This document shows positions 1 through 6,288 of a stretch of DNA of 38,826 bases, one piece after another (the stretch's first letter is position 1; each line of letters opens with the position of its first letter). Origin of the DNA: Mycolicibacterium chubuense (GTDB lineage Bacteria > Actinomycetota > Actinomycetes > Mycobacteriales > Mycobacteriaceae); contig NZ_JYNX01000035.1 of the NCBI RefSeq assembly GCF_001044255.1, forward strand, positions 236,641 through 275,466, given 5' to 3'. Below the pieces are notes generated by a model, which made no database searches, was not told where the DNA came from, and saw only the letters and a list, made by a program, of their open reading frames with translations. The translations under genes and the position numbers were made by a program.

Positions 1-1
1 A

Positions 2-64
2 GCGGCCAGCGAGGAGTTCGCCGCCGGTCATGAGGTGTGCGTAACCCGCCTTACGACGCCGTAA
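2..64 (+). CDS. Possible C-terminal tail of a convergent gene (helicase?), partial
   Basis: A short open frame enters from the left edge and ends at TAA (62-64), giving a 20-residue tail. It runs convergently toward the Tad operon. In actinobacteria this Tad operon usually faces a DEAD/DEAH-box helicase gene (M. tuberculosis Rv3649 lies nearby), so the tail could be that helicase. Nothing in the 20 residues is diagnostic, and the frame could be chance in such GC-rich DNA. Confidence 0.25.
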   Translation, partial: AASEEFAAGHEVCVTRLTTP

Positions 65-83
65 ACACGCGGCCGGCCGGCGC

Positions 84-395
84 TCACCCCGGCGCCACCG
101 GCCCGGCGCGCGCCGACGCCGTCGCCGCGCCGGTCCACCTCGCCCCGAAACCGGGTGCGGCCTCGGCGACCACGATCACGTCCACCCCGTCGACATCGCA
201 CCGTGCCACCGTAGCGGCCATCGACCGGGCGATCGCCTCCGCAGCCGAACAGGCTGCGCTGGGACCTGCGGGCAGCTGGGCGGCCGCGGCCAGTGCCGCC
301 AGATCGGCGGCCGCCGACGCCCGGTGCCGGGCCACCACCACCGACCCGACCAGCGCGCCGCCCGTGGTCACGGCACCGAGCGCGAGGAGCATCAT
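84..395 (-). CDS. Rv3654c-family TadE-like minor pilin / secreted protein
   Basis: This is the last gene of the Tad/Flp operon. It has one N-terminal hydrophobic segment (AAMMLLALGAVTTGG...), then an ARHRA..AAADLAALAAA helix typical of the Rv3654c 'helicase/secretion neighbourhood' TadE-like family. Such proteins are thought to be minor pilus or secreted components. The coordinate uses the first ATG pair (395). The conserved reading frame clearly extends upstream to about 437 (residues DDHGAATVVA, the TadE-like G-x-T-V motif), but no ATG, GTG or TTG lies in frame there. The true N-terminus is therefore unresolved. The frame overlaps the 3' end of the upstream TadE gene. The family call is fairly firm and the start is not. 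Confidence 0.65.
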   Translation of the reverse strand: MMLLALGAVTTGGALVGSVVVARHRASAAADLAALAAAAQLPAGPSAACSAAEAIARSMAATVARCDVDGVDVIVVAEAAPGFGARWTGAATASARAGPVAPG

Positions 396-426
396 CGCGG
401 CGACGACGGTCGCTGCGCCGTGGTCG

Positions 427-753
427 TCAGCCGCCCGGTTCGACGGCGGACACGCCGCGGGCCGCGATCTCGATGCCGGGCAGCAACGCCGACCTCGCGC
501 TGACCGTCGCGACGACGTAACCGCCGTCCCGGCGCAGGTGCACCCCCGCCCCCGCCGGCGCGACCCGTCGTGCGGCCTCGGCGGCGACGGCGTCGTCACC
601 ACGCGCCGCCAACCGGGCCGCCTCTCGGGCCGCGTCGACGCACCGCACCTGCATGGTGACCGCGGTGAGACCCGCCAGGCAGAGCACCAGCGTCGCCACC
701 AACGACACGATCGCGATCGCCGCCTCGACGGTGGCGAAGCCGGCCGCGCCATC
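427..753 (-). CDS. TadE-like minor pilin (Rv3655c family), start codon missing
   Basis: The frame encodes a TadE-type minor pilin: a G-F-A-T-V-E prepilin-like motif, a hydrophobic helix (VATLVLCLAGLTAV), then MQVRCVDAAREAARLAARGD and a short beta-rich tail ending at TGA 427-429. TadE proteins are membrane-anchored pseudopilins of Tad pili. The given 5' end is the start of the conserved frame and not a start codon. The ATG that directly abuts the pilin stop (752-750) is out of frame with this gene. One extra G after that ATG would give M-G-A-A-G-F-A-T-V-E. The only in-frame standard starts are GTG 708 and TTG nearby, inside the hydrophobic helix. Either a non-canonical start, a frameshift or a sequence error is involved. 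Confidence 0.7.
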   Translation of the reverse strand, partial: DGAAGFATVEAAIAIVSLVATLVLCLAGLTAVTMQVRCVDAAREAARLAARGDDAVAAEAARRVAPAGAGVHLRRDGGYVVATVSARSALLPGIEIAARGVSAVEPGG

Positions 754-956
754 TAGATGTTGGTGGTGAGCGCCCGGCTGATGATGTTCGTCAGCGCGCC
801 GACGATCGAGTCGCCGGTGACGACGGTGTAGAGAATGGCGCCGAACGCCGCGGCGGCGATCGTCCCGATGGCGTATTCGACGGTGGACATGCCATCGTCG
901 GCGACCGCGAGCACGAGCAGGCGGGACCGCAACTCCGCCATCCGTTGTCTGACCAT
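753..956 (-). CDS. Flp-like major pilin, DUF4244 family (Rv3656c homologue)
   Basis: This 67-residue protein has a charged N-terminus (MVRQRMAELRSR), a D-D-G-M-S-T-V-E-Y-A motif around residues 20-30 and one hydrophobic helix (AIGTIAAAAFGAILYTVV) before a polar tail. The G/M-S-T-V-E-Y-A motif resembles Flp prepilins, where cleavage falls before the helix and Glu+5 aids assembly. Size, motif and position between tadC and tadE identify it as the structural subunit of the predicted mycobacterial Tad pilus. No prepilin peptidase gene is present in this window. A purine-poor leader follows tadC, and the gene is probably co-transcribed with it. Confidence 0.85.
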   Translation of the reverse strand: MVRQRMAELRSRLLVLAVADDGMSTVEYAIGTIAAAAFGAILYTVVTGDSIVGALTNIISRALTTNI

Positions 957-977
957 GTGTTTCCTCCTCGATGGTTG

Positions 978-1550
978 TCACAACACCCCTGACCGCAGGA
1001 CGTCTGCGGCCAGTCCGGCCACGACGGGCACGATGCCCAGGCACAGAAAGGCCGGCAGGTAGCAGAGGCCCAGCGGGCCGGCGATGAGCACGGATGCGCG
1101 CTCGGCCCTGGCTCCCGCGGCATCGGCGGCATCGGCGCGCAGCGCCACGGCGAGGTCTTCGACACCCTGAGCGAGCGCCGCCCCCGACGCCGCCGACCGC
1201 CGCGCCATCCGCAGAAAAGCTCGCACATGCGGATCGCTGTCGTCCGGCCGATCGCCCCAGGCCTGACCGGCGTCGGCGCCGAGCGCCAGCAGGTCGGCGG
1301 CCCGTTGCAACACCGCCGCGAGCGGTGCGGGTGCCGACGCGGCGACGCCGGCGGCCGCGGTCGACACCGCCATGCCGGCGCGCAGACACGCGGCGAGCAG
1401 GTCGAGCGTGGCGGCCACCGCGAGCGGATCGTCGGACGTGACCGGTGCACCGGCGTCGGCGGGCGCACGCCGGCCGGGAACGATCCTCGCCCCGGCGGCC
1501 CGCGGCAGGGCGAGCACCGCGGCAGCGAGCAGCACCGCAGCCCATATCAC
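978..1550 (-). CDS. TadC-like type II secretion F-domain membrane protein (Rv3657c homologue)
   Basis: This 190-residue protein starts with a hydrophobic segment (VIWAAVLLAAAVLALP), has a soluble helical F-domain in the middle (LDLLAACLRAGMAVSTAAAGVA..., about residues 40-140) and ends in membrane segments (SVLIAGPLGLCYLPAFLCLGIVPVVAGL). TadC, with TadB, forms the inner-membrane platform of Tad pili. The chosen GTG (1550) overlaps the TGA of the tadB-like gene as GTGA, which implies translational coupling. The length matches M. tuberculosis Rv3657c as remembered (about 191 residues). Longer in-frame extensions upstream are shadows over tadB. Confidence 0.85.
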   Translation of the reverse strand: MIWAAVLLAAAVLALPRAAGARIVPGRRAPADAGAPVTSDDPLAVAATLDLLAACLRAGMAVSTAAAGVAASAPAPLAAVLQRAADLLALGADAGQAWGDRPDDSDPHVRAFLRMARRSAASGAALAQGVEDLAVALRADAADAAGARAERASVLIAGPLGLCYLPAFLCLGIVPVVAGLAADVLRSGVL

Positions 1551-2320
1551 GTCAGCACCCGCGCGGTGATGCGGTCCGACCACAGCAGGCCGGCCCCGAC
1601 GAGCAGCGTCCCCAGGCACAGCAGCCAGCCGCCGGCACCACCGGAGAACATAAACCTCAGCGGGTCGGCGCCGATCGCACACCCCAGCAGCACGCCCAGC
1701 AGGGGCAGCCCGGCCAGCACACTCCCGGTGGCCCGCGCACCGGCCATCCCGGCGTCGACGCGCGACCGGAACCGTTCGCGCTCGCCGAGGTCGCGCTGCG
1801 CGGCCTGCATCAACGTCGCGATCGCCAGCCCATGCGTCTGCGCGAGCTGCCAGCACACCGCCAGCCGCTCCCAATGGCCCGGCGCACCGGAGTGGCGAGC
1901 CTCCGCACGCAATCCGGCCGCCACGTCGGCGCCGAGCATCGCACGCGCCGCGACCGCGCCGAACGATCTGGCGACGCGGCCGTCGGATTCGCGGGCGGCG
2001 ACCCCGATGGCAGCGACCGGGTGGGCCCCGACGCGCAATTCGGCGACGAGCACGTCGAGCGCACCCTGCAGGGCCGTGGCCTCCTCGACGGCCTCGCGGC
2101 GGCGCCGGCGTCCGCGCCGCCGCAGCACCAGCACGCCCAGCATCACCGCGGCGGACACGACCGCGCTCAGCGGCAGCAGCGGCGTCAGGGCCAGACCAGC
2201 GAGCAGTCCCCCGGTCGCGGCGGGCGGCCGGCGCCGCCGGGCTCTGAGGACCGGGACCCGCCGGCGCGAGGTGGACGGCACCACGAGCACCGCCAGCGCC
2301 AGGATCACCGCCGCCGTCAC
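1547..2320 (-). CDS. TadB-like type II secretion F-domain membrane protein (Rv3658c homologue)
   Basis: This 257-residue platform protein has an N-terminal helix (MTAAVILALAVLVVP), a further pair of hydrophobic segments (LLAGLALTPLLPLSAVVSAAVMLGVLVL), a soluble helical F-domain (residues about 85-190) and C-terminal membrane segments (GWLLCLGTLLVGAGLLW). TadB proteins sit in the cytoplasmic membrane and couple the TadA ATPase to pilus assembly. The ATG overlaps the stop of tadA (ATGA) and the stop overlaps the tadC start (GTGA), so the gene lies inside a tightly coupled operon. The call rests on domain layout and operon position. Confidence 0.85.
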   Translation of the reverse strand: MTAAVILALAVLVVPSTSRRRVPVLRARRRRPPAATGGLLAGLALTPLLPLSAVVSAAVMLGVLVLRRRGRRRRREAVEEATALQGALDVLVAELRVGAHPVAAIGVAARESDGRVARSFGAVAARAMLGADVAAGLRAEARHSGAPGHWERLAVCWQLAQTHGLAIATLMQAAQRDLGERERFRSRVDAGMAGARATGSVLAGLPLLGVLLGCAIGADPLRFMFSGGAGGWLLCLGTLLVGAGLLWSDRITARVLT

Positions 2321-3495
2321 GATCGGCTCCGGGTGTCGATGAGCCGGCGCAGGTCGTCGGCCCAGCGGTCGAAGCCGTCGTCGATGTGCCAGCAGCGCAG
2401 CACTCGCACACGGCCGTCGTCGCCGCGCCGGAGCATGCCGATCTCACTGAGCCGGCGCCTGCCGGAGCGGTCCCGCGACACGTGCAGGACGACCTGGATC
2501 GCGGCGCCGAGCTGGCTGTGCAGCGCGGCGCGGCCCAGACCGCCGAGCGCGGCCAGTGCCTCGAACCGTGCCGGCACCTCGGCGGGATTGTTGGCGTGCA
2601 CGGTGCCGGCGCCGCCGTCGTGGCCGGTGTTCAGCGCGGTCAGCAGGTCGACGACCTCGGCGCCGCGCACCTCGCCGACGACGATCCGGTCGGGCCGCAT
2701 GCGCAGCGCCTGCCGGACCAGGTCGCGGACGGTGACCTCGCCGACTCCTTCGACGTTCGCGCAGCGCGCGACCAGCTTCACCACGTGGGGGTGGCGGGGC
2801 GCCAATTCGGCGGCATCCTCGACACACACGATCCGCTCGTCGGCGGGCACGGCCCCGAGCAGCCCGGCGAGCAAGGTGGTCTTCCCCGCGCCGGTCCCGC
2901 CCGAGACGAGGAACGCCAGCCGGGCCTCGATCACGCCACGCAACAGCGCGGCCGCCTCAGCGGTGATCGCTGCGGACTCGATGAGTGCGTCGAGATCCTG
3001 GGTCGCCGGCCGCAGGATCCGCAGCGACAGGCAGGTACCCGCCGCGGCGATCGGCGGCAGCACCGCGTGCAGCCGAACACTCAGTGCCGCTCCCACTCCC
3101 GCCGGACCGAGACCGCTCAGATGCCCGTCGACCCAGGGCTGCGCATCGTCGAGACGACGCCCTGCGGCGAGCGCCAACCGCTGGGCGAGGCGCCGGACCG
3201 CCGCCTCGTCAGCGAACGAGATCGGGGTGCGTCGCAAACCGGATCCGTCGTCGACCCAGATCGCGTCGGGGGCGGTGACGAGCACGTCGGTGGTGCCCGG
3301 CGCGCACAGCAGCGGTTCGAGGATGCCGGCGCCGACGAGTTCGGTCTGCAGCTCACGCATGCTGGTCAGCACTTCGGTGTCGCCGAGCACCCCGCCGGAC
3401 TCCGCGCGGATGGCCGCTGCGACCACGCTCGGCCGCAGTGCCGCACCTTCGGCGGCCAGCCGCTCGCGCACCCGGTCCAGCAGCGGGGCGTTCAC
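2317..3495 (-). CDS. tadA: TadA/CpaF-type pilus assembly ATPase (Rv3659c homologue)
   Basis: This 392-residue secretion ATPase of the VirB11/CpaF family powers Tad pilus assembly at the cytoplasmic face. It has an N-terminal domain (to about residue 170), then a Walker A box S-G-G-T-G-A-G-K-T-T, the aspartate-box region VEDAAEL, a Walker B-like stretch DRIVVGEVRGAEVVD and the H-D-G-G-A-G-T-V-H-A-N His box. The GTG start (3495) overlaps the ssd stop as GTGA, and the stop overlaps the tadB start as ATGA. A longer in-frame reading exists upstream, but it lies over ssd and is Arg-rich shadow. The identification is firm and the physiological pilus is inferred. Confidence 0.93.
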   Translation of the reverse strand: MNAPLLDRVRERLAAEGAALRPSVVAAAIRAESGGVLGDTEVLTSMRELQTELVGAGILEPLLCAPGTTDVLVTAPDAIWVDDGSGLRRTPISFADEAAVRRLAQRLALAAGRRLDDAQPWVDGHLSGLGPAGVGAALSVRLHAVLPPIAAAGTCLSLRILRPATQDLDALIESAAITAEAAALLRGVIEARLAFLVSGGTGAGKTTLLAGLLGAVPADERIVCVEDAAELAPRHPHVVKLVARCANVEGVGEVTVRDLVRQALRMRPDRIVVGEVRGAEVVDLLTALNTGHDGGAGTVHANNPAEVPARFEALAALGGLGRAALHSQLGAAIQVVLHVSRDRSGRRRLSEIGMLRRGDDGRVRVLRCWHIDDGFDRWADDLRRLIDTRSRS

Positions 3496-4586
3496 GCGGC
3501 GGCCTCCGCCTCGGCGCCCGACGGCTTGGTCTGCAGCAGCGCGAGCACCGTGCGCGCCGCCACCGCGAGCGGCGACCGGCGCGGCACCCGCAACCCTCCG
3601 CGCTCGAGCTGCTGTTCGATGCCCGGCTGGGGTCGCATGGACGCGAGCAGCGGCAACCCGACGATGCGGGCGACGTCGACCGGGCGCAGCCCGCCGGGAG
3701 CCGGCCCCCGCACGAGCACGCCGGTGTTGGGGTTGGCGCTCGCGACCCACCGGCCGGTGGCCGCGGCCGCGGCGCACGACCGGACGTCGGCCGGTGTGAC
3801 CAACACCACCAGATCCGCCGCGGCCAAGGCCGTGTCGGTGGCGGCCGCGGGCCGACGGGCGACATCGCAGACCACGGTGACCCCGCCCCGGCTGCCGGCA
3901 TCGAGCACCGCGCCGAGCGGCAGCGGATCGATGTCGTCGCACGGCCGCTCCCCCGACAGCACGCGGCTACCGGACAGCACGCTGACGCCGTGCCGTCGCG
4001 GCAGCGCGTCGCGCAACGCCGGATAGGTCAGCCGTCCCCCTGCGACGGCGAGATCCGGCCAGCGCAAACCCTGGTCGGTCTCGCTGCCGAGCACCAGATC
4101 CAGTCCGCCGCCCCACGGATCGCCGTCGACGAGCAGCGAGTCGGCGGCCGTCCGCGCGAGCGCCACCGCGAACACCGAGGCACCGCCACCACCCCGGCCG
4201 GACATCACCGCCACCACCGCGCCGCGCGCACCGCCGTCGTGTGCGGCTTCGGCAGCCTCCGCGAGCACCGCCATCAGCTCCGCCTCCTGAGCGGGGACGG
4301 TCAGCACCCGCGCAGCGCCGACGGCGACGGCGGCTTCCCACGCCGCCGATTCGGGCGCAGAACCGCTGACCAGCAGCACGCGGGCGCGGCGCGGCAGCCC
4401 CTGCCCCGCGCACCGGCGGGCTGCGGCCGCGTCGAGCAGCACCGCCGCGGCACCGGTCCACGCGCGCCGGTTCGACGGGTCGGTGGCGCGCACCACCTGC
4501 AGTCCCGCGGCGGCCACGACGCGGTCGACCGTCACGTTCAGCGTGGCGTCCTCGACGAGGATCAGGATGGCGGCGGGGGTCGACAT
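3492..4586 (-). CDS. ssd: Septum site-determining protein Ssd, MinD/CpaE-like (Rv3660c homologue)
   Basis: This 364-residue protein combines an N-terminal receiver-like domain (ILILVEDATLNVTVDRVVAAAG) with a C-terminal ParA/MinD-like fold. Ssd of M. tuberculosis affects septum placement and the dormancy response. As first gene of a tad operon it also resembles CpaE, the MinD-like localiser of pilus machinery. The expected deviant Walker A (KGGxGKS/T) reads S-G-R-G-G-G-G-A-S-V, so both lysines are absent and ATP hydrolysis is doubtful. Later MinD-like stretches (LLVDGDPWGGGLDLVLG, VVCDVARR) are present. The ATG at 4586 has a 160-base leader containing a repeated 11-bp motif, with the 6C RNA gene further upstream. 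Confidence 0.88.
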   Translation of the reverse strand: MSTPAAILILVEDATLNVTVDRVVAAAGLQVVRATDPSNRRAWTGAAAVLLDAAAARRCAGQGLPRRARVLLVSGSAPESAAWEAAVAVGAARVLTVPAQEAELMAVLAEAAEAAHDGGARGAVVAVMSGRGGGGASVFAVALARTAADSLLVDGDPWGGGLDLVLGSETDQGLRWPDLAVAGGRLTYPALRDALPRRHGVSVLSGSRVLSGERPCDDIDPLPLGAVLDAGSRGGVTVVCDVARRPAAATDTALAAADLVVLVTPADVRSCAAAAATGRWVASANPNTGVLVRGPAPGGLRPVDVARIVGLPLLASMRPQPGIEQQLERGGLRVPRRSPLAVAARTVLALLQTKPSGAEAEAAA

Positions 4587-4650
4587 GCTTCTCAGCGTGG
4601 GCGGCGAGCGCCGGGTGGAGAAGGGCCGTCGAGGGATCTGTGGAGCGATG

Positions 4651-4729
4651 CGGACTTATCCACAATCTGCCCGGTCGACTTCGCCGAAAACGGCGTTCCG
4701 CAACCATCTACAGAGCAGCGGACCTATCC
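4651..4729 (-). promoter_or_regulatory. ssd leader: repeated GGATARGTCCG motif and DnaA-box-like site
   Basis: Read on the minus strand, GGATAAGTCCG (4661-4651) and GGATAGGTCCG (4729-4719) form an 11-bp direct repeat with one mismatch, 68 bp apart. The first copy overlaps TGTGGATAA (4664-4656), a perfect match to the classical DnaA box. A small perfect hairpin (CGCCG/CGGCG, 4682-4695) lies between them. The motifs sit between the 6C terminator and the ssd start and may be regulator sites. Function is inferred. Confidence 0.35.
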
Positions 4730-4748
4730 GCTTTGCGAATGACCCCAG

Positions 4749-4844
4749 AAAAGGGACGACCCCCGCCAGGGGGGGAGGAGGCGGAGGTCGTCGTGTATCA
4801 GCCCCGGGGGGTCGGGCTGATGCACACCCGGCATAAGCCGAGTG
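4749..4844 (-). ncRNA. 6C small RNA (actinobacterial C-rich-loop RNA)
   Basis: On the minus strand a roughly 96-nt RNA can be traced from a TATAGT promoter to a T-rich end. It holds two strong hairpins. The first has stem ATCAGCCC/GGGCTGAT (4821-4814 with 4804-4797), extended by GTGT/ACAC, and a loop containing six consecutive C. The second has a 12-base stem with one mismatch (4791-4780 with 4767-4756) and a loop containing seven consecutive C, and is followed by TTTTCT (4752-4747), so it doubles as the terminator. Two hairpins with runs of at least six C define the 6C family. In M. tuberculosis this RNA (B11/ncRv13660) lies in the same place between Rv3660c and Rv3661. It pairs through its C loops with G-rich mRNA sites. 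Ends are estimated. Confidence 0.9.
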
Positions 4845-4850
4845 ATGCCC

Positions 4851-4881
4851 ACTATACACACGCCGGAGCGGGCTGGCGCAA
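4851..4881 (-). promoter_or_regulatory. Promoter of 6C RNA
   Basis: The minus strand has -35 TTGCGC (4881-4876), a 19-base spacer and a good SigA-type -10 TATAGT (4856-4851). The predicted start is near 4844, just upstream of the first C-loop hairpin. Confidence 0.6.
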
Positions 4882-4991
4882 GACCGCAACGCAGAGAAGT
4901 CGGTCGAATCCAGAAAAGATTGCAGTTCTAGCCACCTGTCGTGAACTGCCAATTTGTACGATCTGTCGCGATTTGTCACTCGGGCGCGCTC

Positions 4992-4997
4992 TATGCT
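4992..4997 (+). promoter_or_regulatory. -10 element of the HAD phosphatase gene, leaderless
   Basis: TATGCT lies six bases before the GTG at 5004, so transcription should begin at the start codon itself. There is no Shine-Dalgarno-like sequence in front of that GTG, which supports leaderless translation and decides the start. Confidence 0.55.
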
Positions 4998-5003
4998 GGC
5001 GCT

Positions 5004-5861
5004 GTGACCTCATCCGACCCGGTGACGAGCCCCCGAGCTGCTGACGGTCCGTCCCCTTCCGAGCGCCCGGTCCGCACGGCAGCGTTCTTCGATCTCGACA
5101 AAACCGTCATCGCAAAATCCAGCACTTTCGCTTTCAGCAAACCCTTCTTCAGCCAAGGGCTAATGAATCGACGGACTGTTCTGAAGTCTGCGTACGCGCA
5201 ATTCCTGTTTCTGATGTCCGGGGCCGACCACGACCAGATGGACCGGATGAGGTCCTACATCACGACGATGGTCGCCGGCTGGGACGTCGAGCAGGTCAAG
5301 TCGGTGGTCGGCGAGACGCTGCACGACATCGTCGACCCGCTGGTGTTTGCCGAAGCAGCCGAGCTGATCTCCGATCACAAGCTCTGCGGCCGTGACGTCG
5401 TGATCGTGTCGGCCTCCGGGGAGGAGATCGTCGGACCGATCGCCCGCGCGCTGGGCGCCACCCATGCGATGGCCACCCGGATGGTCGTCGAAGACGGCAA
5501 GTACACCGGCGACATCGCGTTTTATTGCTACGGCGACGCGAAGGCCGAGGCCATCCGCGCCCTGGCCGCCCGCGAGGACTACGCGCTGGAACATTGCTAC
5601 GCCTACTCCGACTCGATCACCGACGTGCCGATGCTCGAGACCGTCGGCCATCCGACCGTGGTCAATCCCGACCGGACGCTCCGCAAGGAAGCCGCCGCTC
5701 GCGGATGGCAGATGCGGTCGTTCTCCAAGCCTGTGTCGCTGCGTGACCGTCTTCCCGCCGCGCCGTCCGGAGCCGCCGTCGCGACCAGTTTCGCCGTCGG
5801 GGTCAGCGCCCTGGCCGCCGGCGCACTGACGTACACGCTGCTGCGCCGGTTCGCGTTCTGA
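5004..5861 (+). CDS. HAD-superfamily IB hydrolase / SerB-like phosphatase (Rv3661 homologue)
   Basis: This 285-residue protein carries the haloacid dehalogenase motifs: F-F-D-L-D-K-T near residue 30 (nucleophile Asp and acid/base Asp), V-S-A-S in the middle (motif II), and D-A-K-A-E-A followed by Y-S-D-S-I-T-D-V-P-M (motifs III/IV, Mg binding). It resembles the SerB-like IB subfamily that dephosphorylates small phosphomonoesters; the substrate is unknown. A C-terminal hydrophobic helix (VATSFAVGVSALAAGALTYTLL) followed by RRF suggests a membrane anchor. The GTG start is set by the TATGCT -10 six bases upstream; an ATG 63 bases earlier is inside promoter DNA. It stands alone between the 6C and Ms1 RNA genes. 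Confidence 0.9.
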   Translation: MTSSDPVTSPRAADGPSPSERPVRTAAFFDLDKTVIAKSSTFAFSKPFFSQGLMNRRTVLKSAYAQFLFLMSGADHDQMDRMRSYITTMVAGWDVEQVKSVVGETLHDIVDPLVFAEAAELISDHKLCGRDVVIVSASGEEIVGPIARALGATHAMATRMVVEDGKYTGDIAFYCYGDAKAEAIRALAAREDYALEHCYAYSDSITDVPMLETVGHPTVVNPDRTLRKEAAARGWQMRSFSKPVSLRDRLPAAPSGAAVATSFAVGVSALAAGALTYTLLRRFAF

Positions 5862-5914
5862 GCGCAGGCGGCGCCGTTGCTGACGGGGCGCGGGTCACAA
5901 TCCGGAATTGACCC

Positions 5915-5943
5915 TTGATGTGACCGTGGTCACGGAGTACAAA
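5915..5943 (+). promoter_or_regulatory. Ms1 RNA promoter with embedded CRP-like operator
   Basis: TTGATG (5915-5920), a 17-base spacer and TACAAA (5938-5943) form a SigA-type promoter with start near 5950. Inside it, 5919-5934 reads TGTGA-N6-TCACG, nine of ten positions of the CRP half-sites TGTGA/TCACA. The operator overlaps the -35 and spacer, which for CRP-type proteins normally means repression. The crp gene lies 9.4 kb downstream. Confidence 0.6.
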
Positions 5944-5949
5944 GGAAGC

Positions 5950-6262
5950 ACGGAAGCCGGGTGAGGCCAAGGCCGAGCCGGAAGAGAAGGCTCGATCTCC
6001 CGATCTCGGCTCCCCAGCACGGGTCCCGGAACCCACGCGGCGCACATGCCGCGGAACGGCAAAAGTGTTGCGGGCCTGCGTAAGTGCGAAGATCGGATGA
6101 CATCGACGGCCCTTTGGGTGGGGTCGCAGTCGAAGCGGATCGCACAGGCGCCGAGGCCACCCACGCAACCCCATACGCACGCATGGTAACCGGAGGCTCG
6201 TGCTCGCGGGCGGCGCGCCGAAGTACTTTTCGAATTACTTCGGACGCCGCCCGTTTTCTTTT
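5950..6262 (+). ncRNA. Ms1 / MTS2823-type small RNA (RNA polymerase-binding)
   Basis: The 427-base gap after the HAD gene holds a complete non-coding transcription unit on the plus strand: a consensus-like promoter, about 310 nt without a plausible coding frame, and a strong intrinsic terminator. In M. tuberculosis the abundant 300-nt RNA MTS2823 (ncRv13661) lies between Rv3661 and Rv3662c in the same orientation. Its M. smegmatis counterpart Ms1 is about 304 nt and binds core RNA polymerase, in the manner of 6S RNA but without sigma factor. Position, strand, length and terminator agree. The call rests on these and not on a remembered sequence match. The 5' end is estimated from the -10 box. 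Confidence 0.85.
6208..6262 (+). terminator. Intrinsic terminator of Ms1 RNA
   Basis: The outer stem GGGCGGCG/CGCCGCCC (6208-6215 with 6245-6252) is stacked on the inner stem CCGAAGTA/TACTTCGG (6218-6225 with 6236-6243), separated by a small internal loop. GTTTTCTTTT follows. It is one of the clearest intrinsic terminators in the window. Confidence 0.92.
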
Positions 6263-6288
6263 GCTGCAGGTGGTCTTCGACCCGTCCG

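Noticed and set aside
756-1545. Upstream extension of the TadE frame through pilin and tadC
   Set aside because: Arg/Gly-rich shadow with no family features; only the last about 109 codons look like TadE.
1445-3799. A 784-residue open frame on the plus strand antisense to the Tad genes
   Set aside because: It is Arg/Pro/Ser-rich low-complexity sequence with no domain, a mirror of third-position GC in the true minus-strand genes.
4700-4980. Ms1 RNA placed between ssd and the HAD gene
   Set aside because: First considered because of the strong hairpins, but the promoter, C-rich loops and T-tail are on the minus strand and fit 6C; the Ms1 position, promoter and terminator fit 5950-6262.
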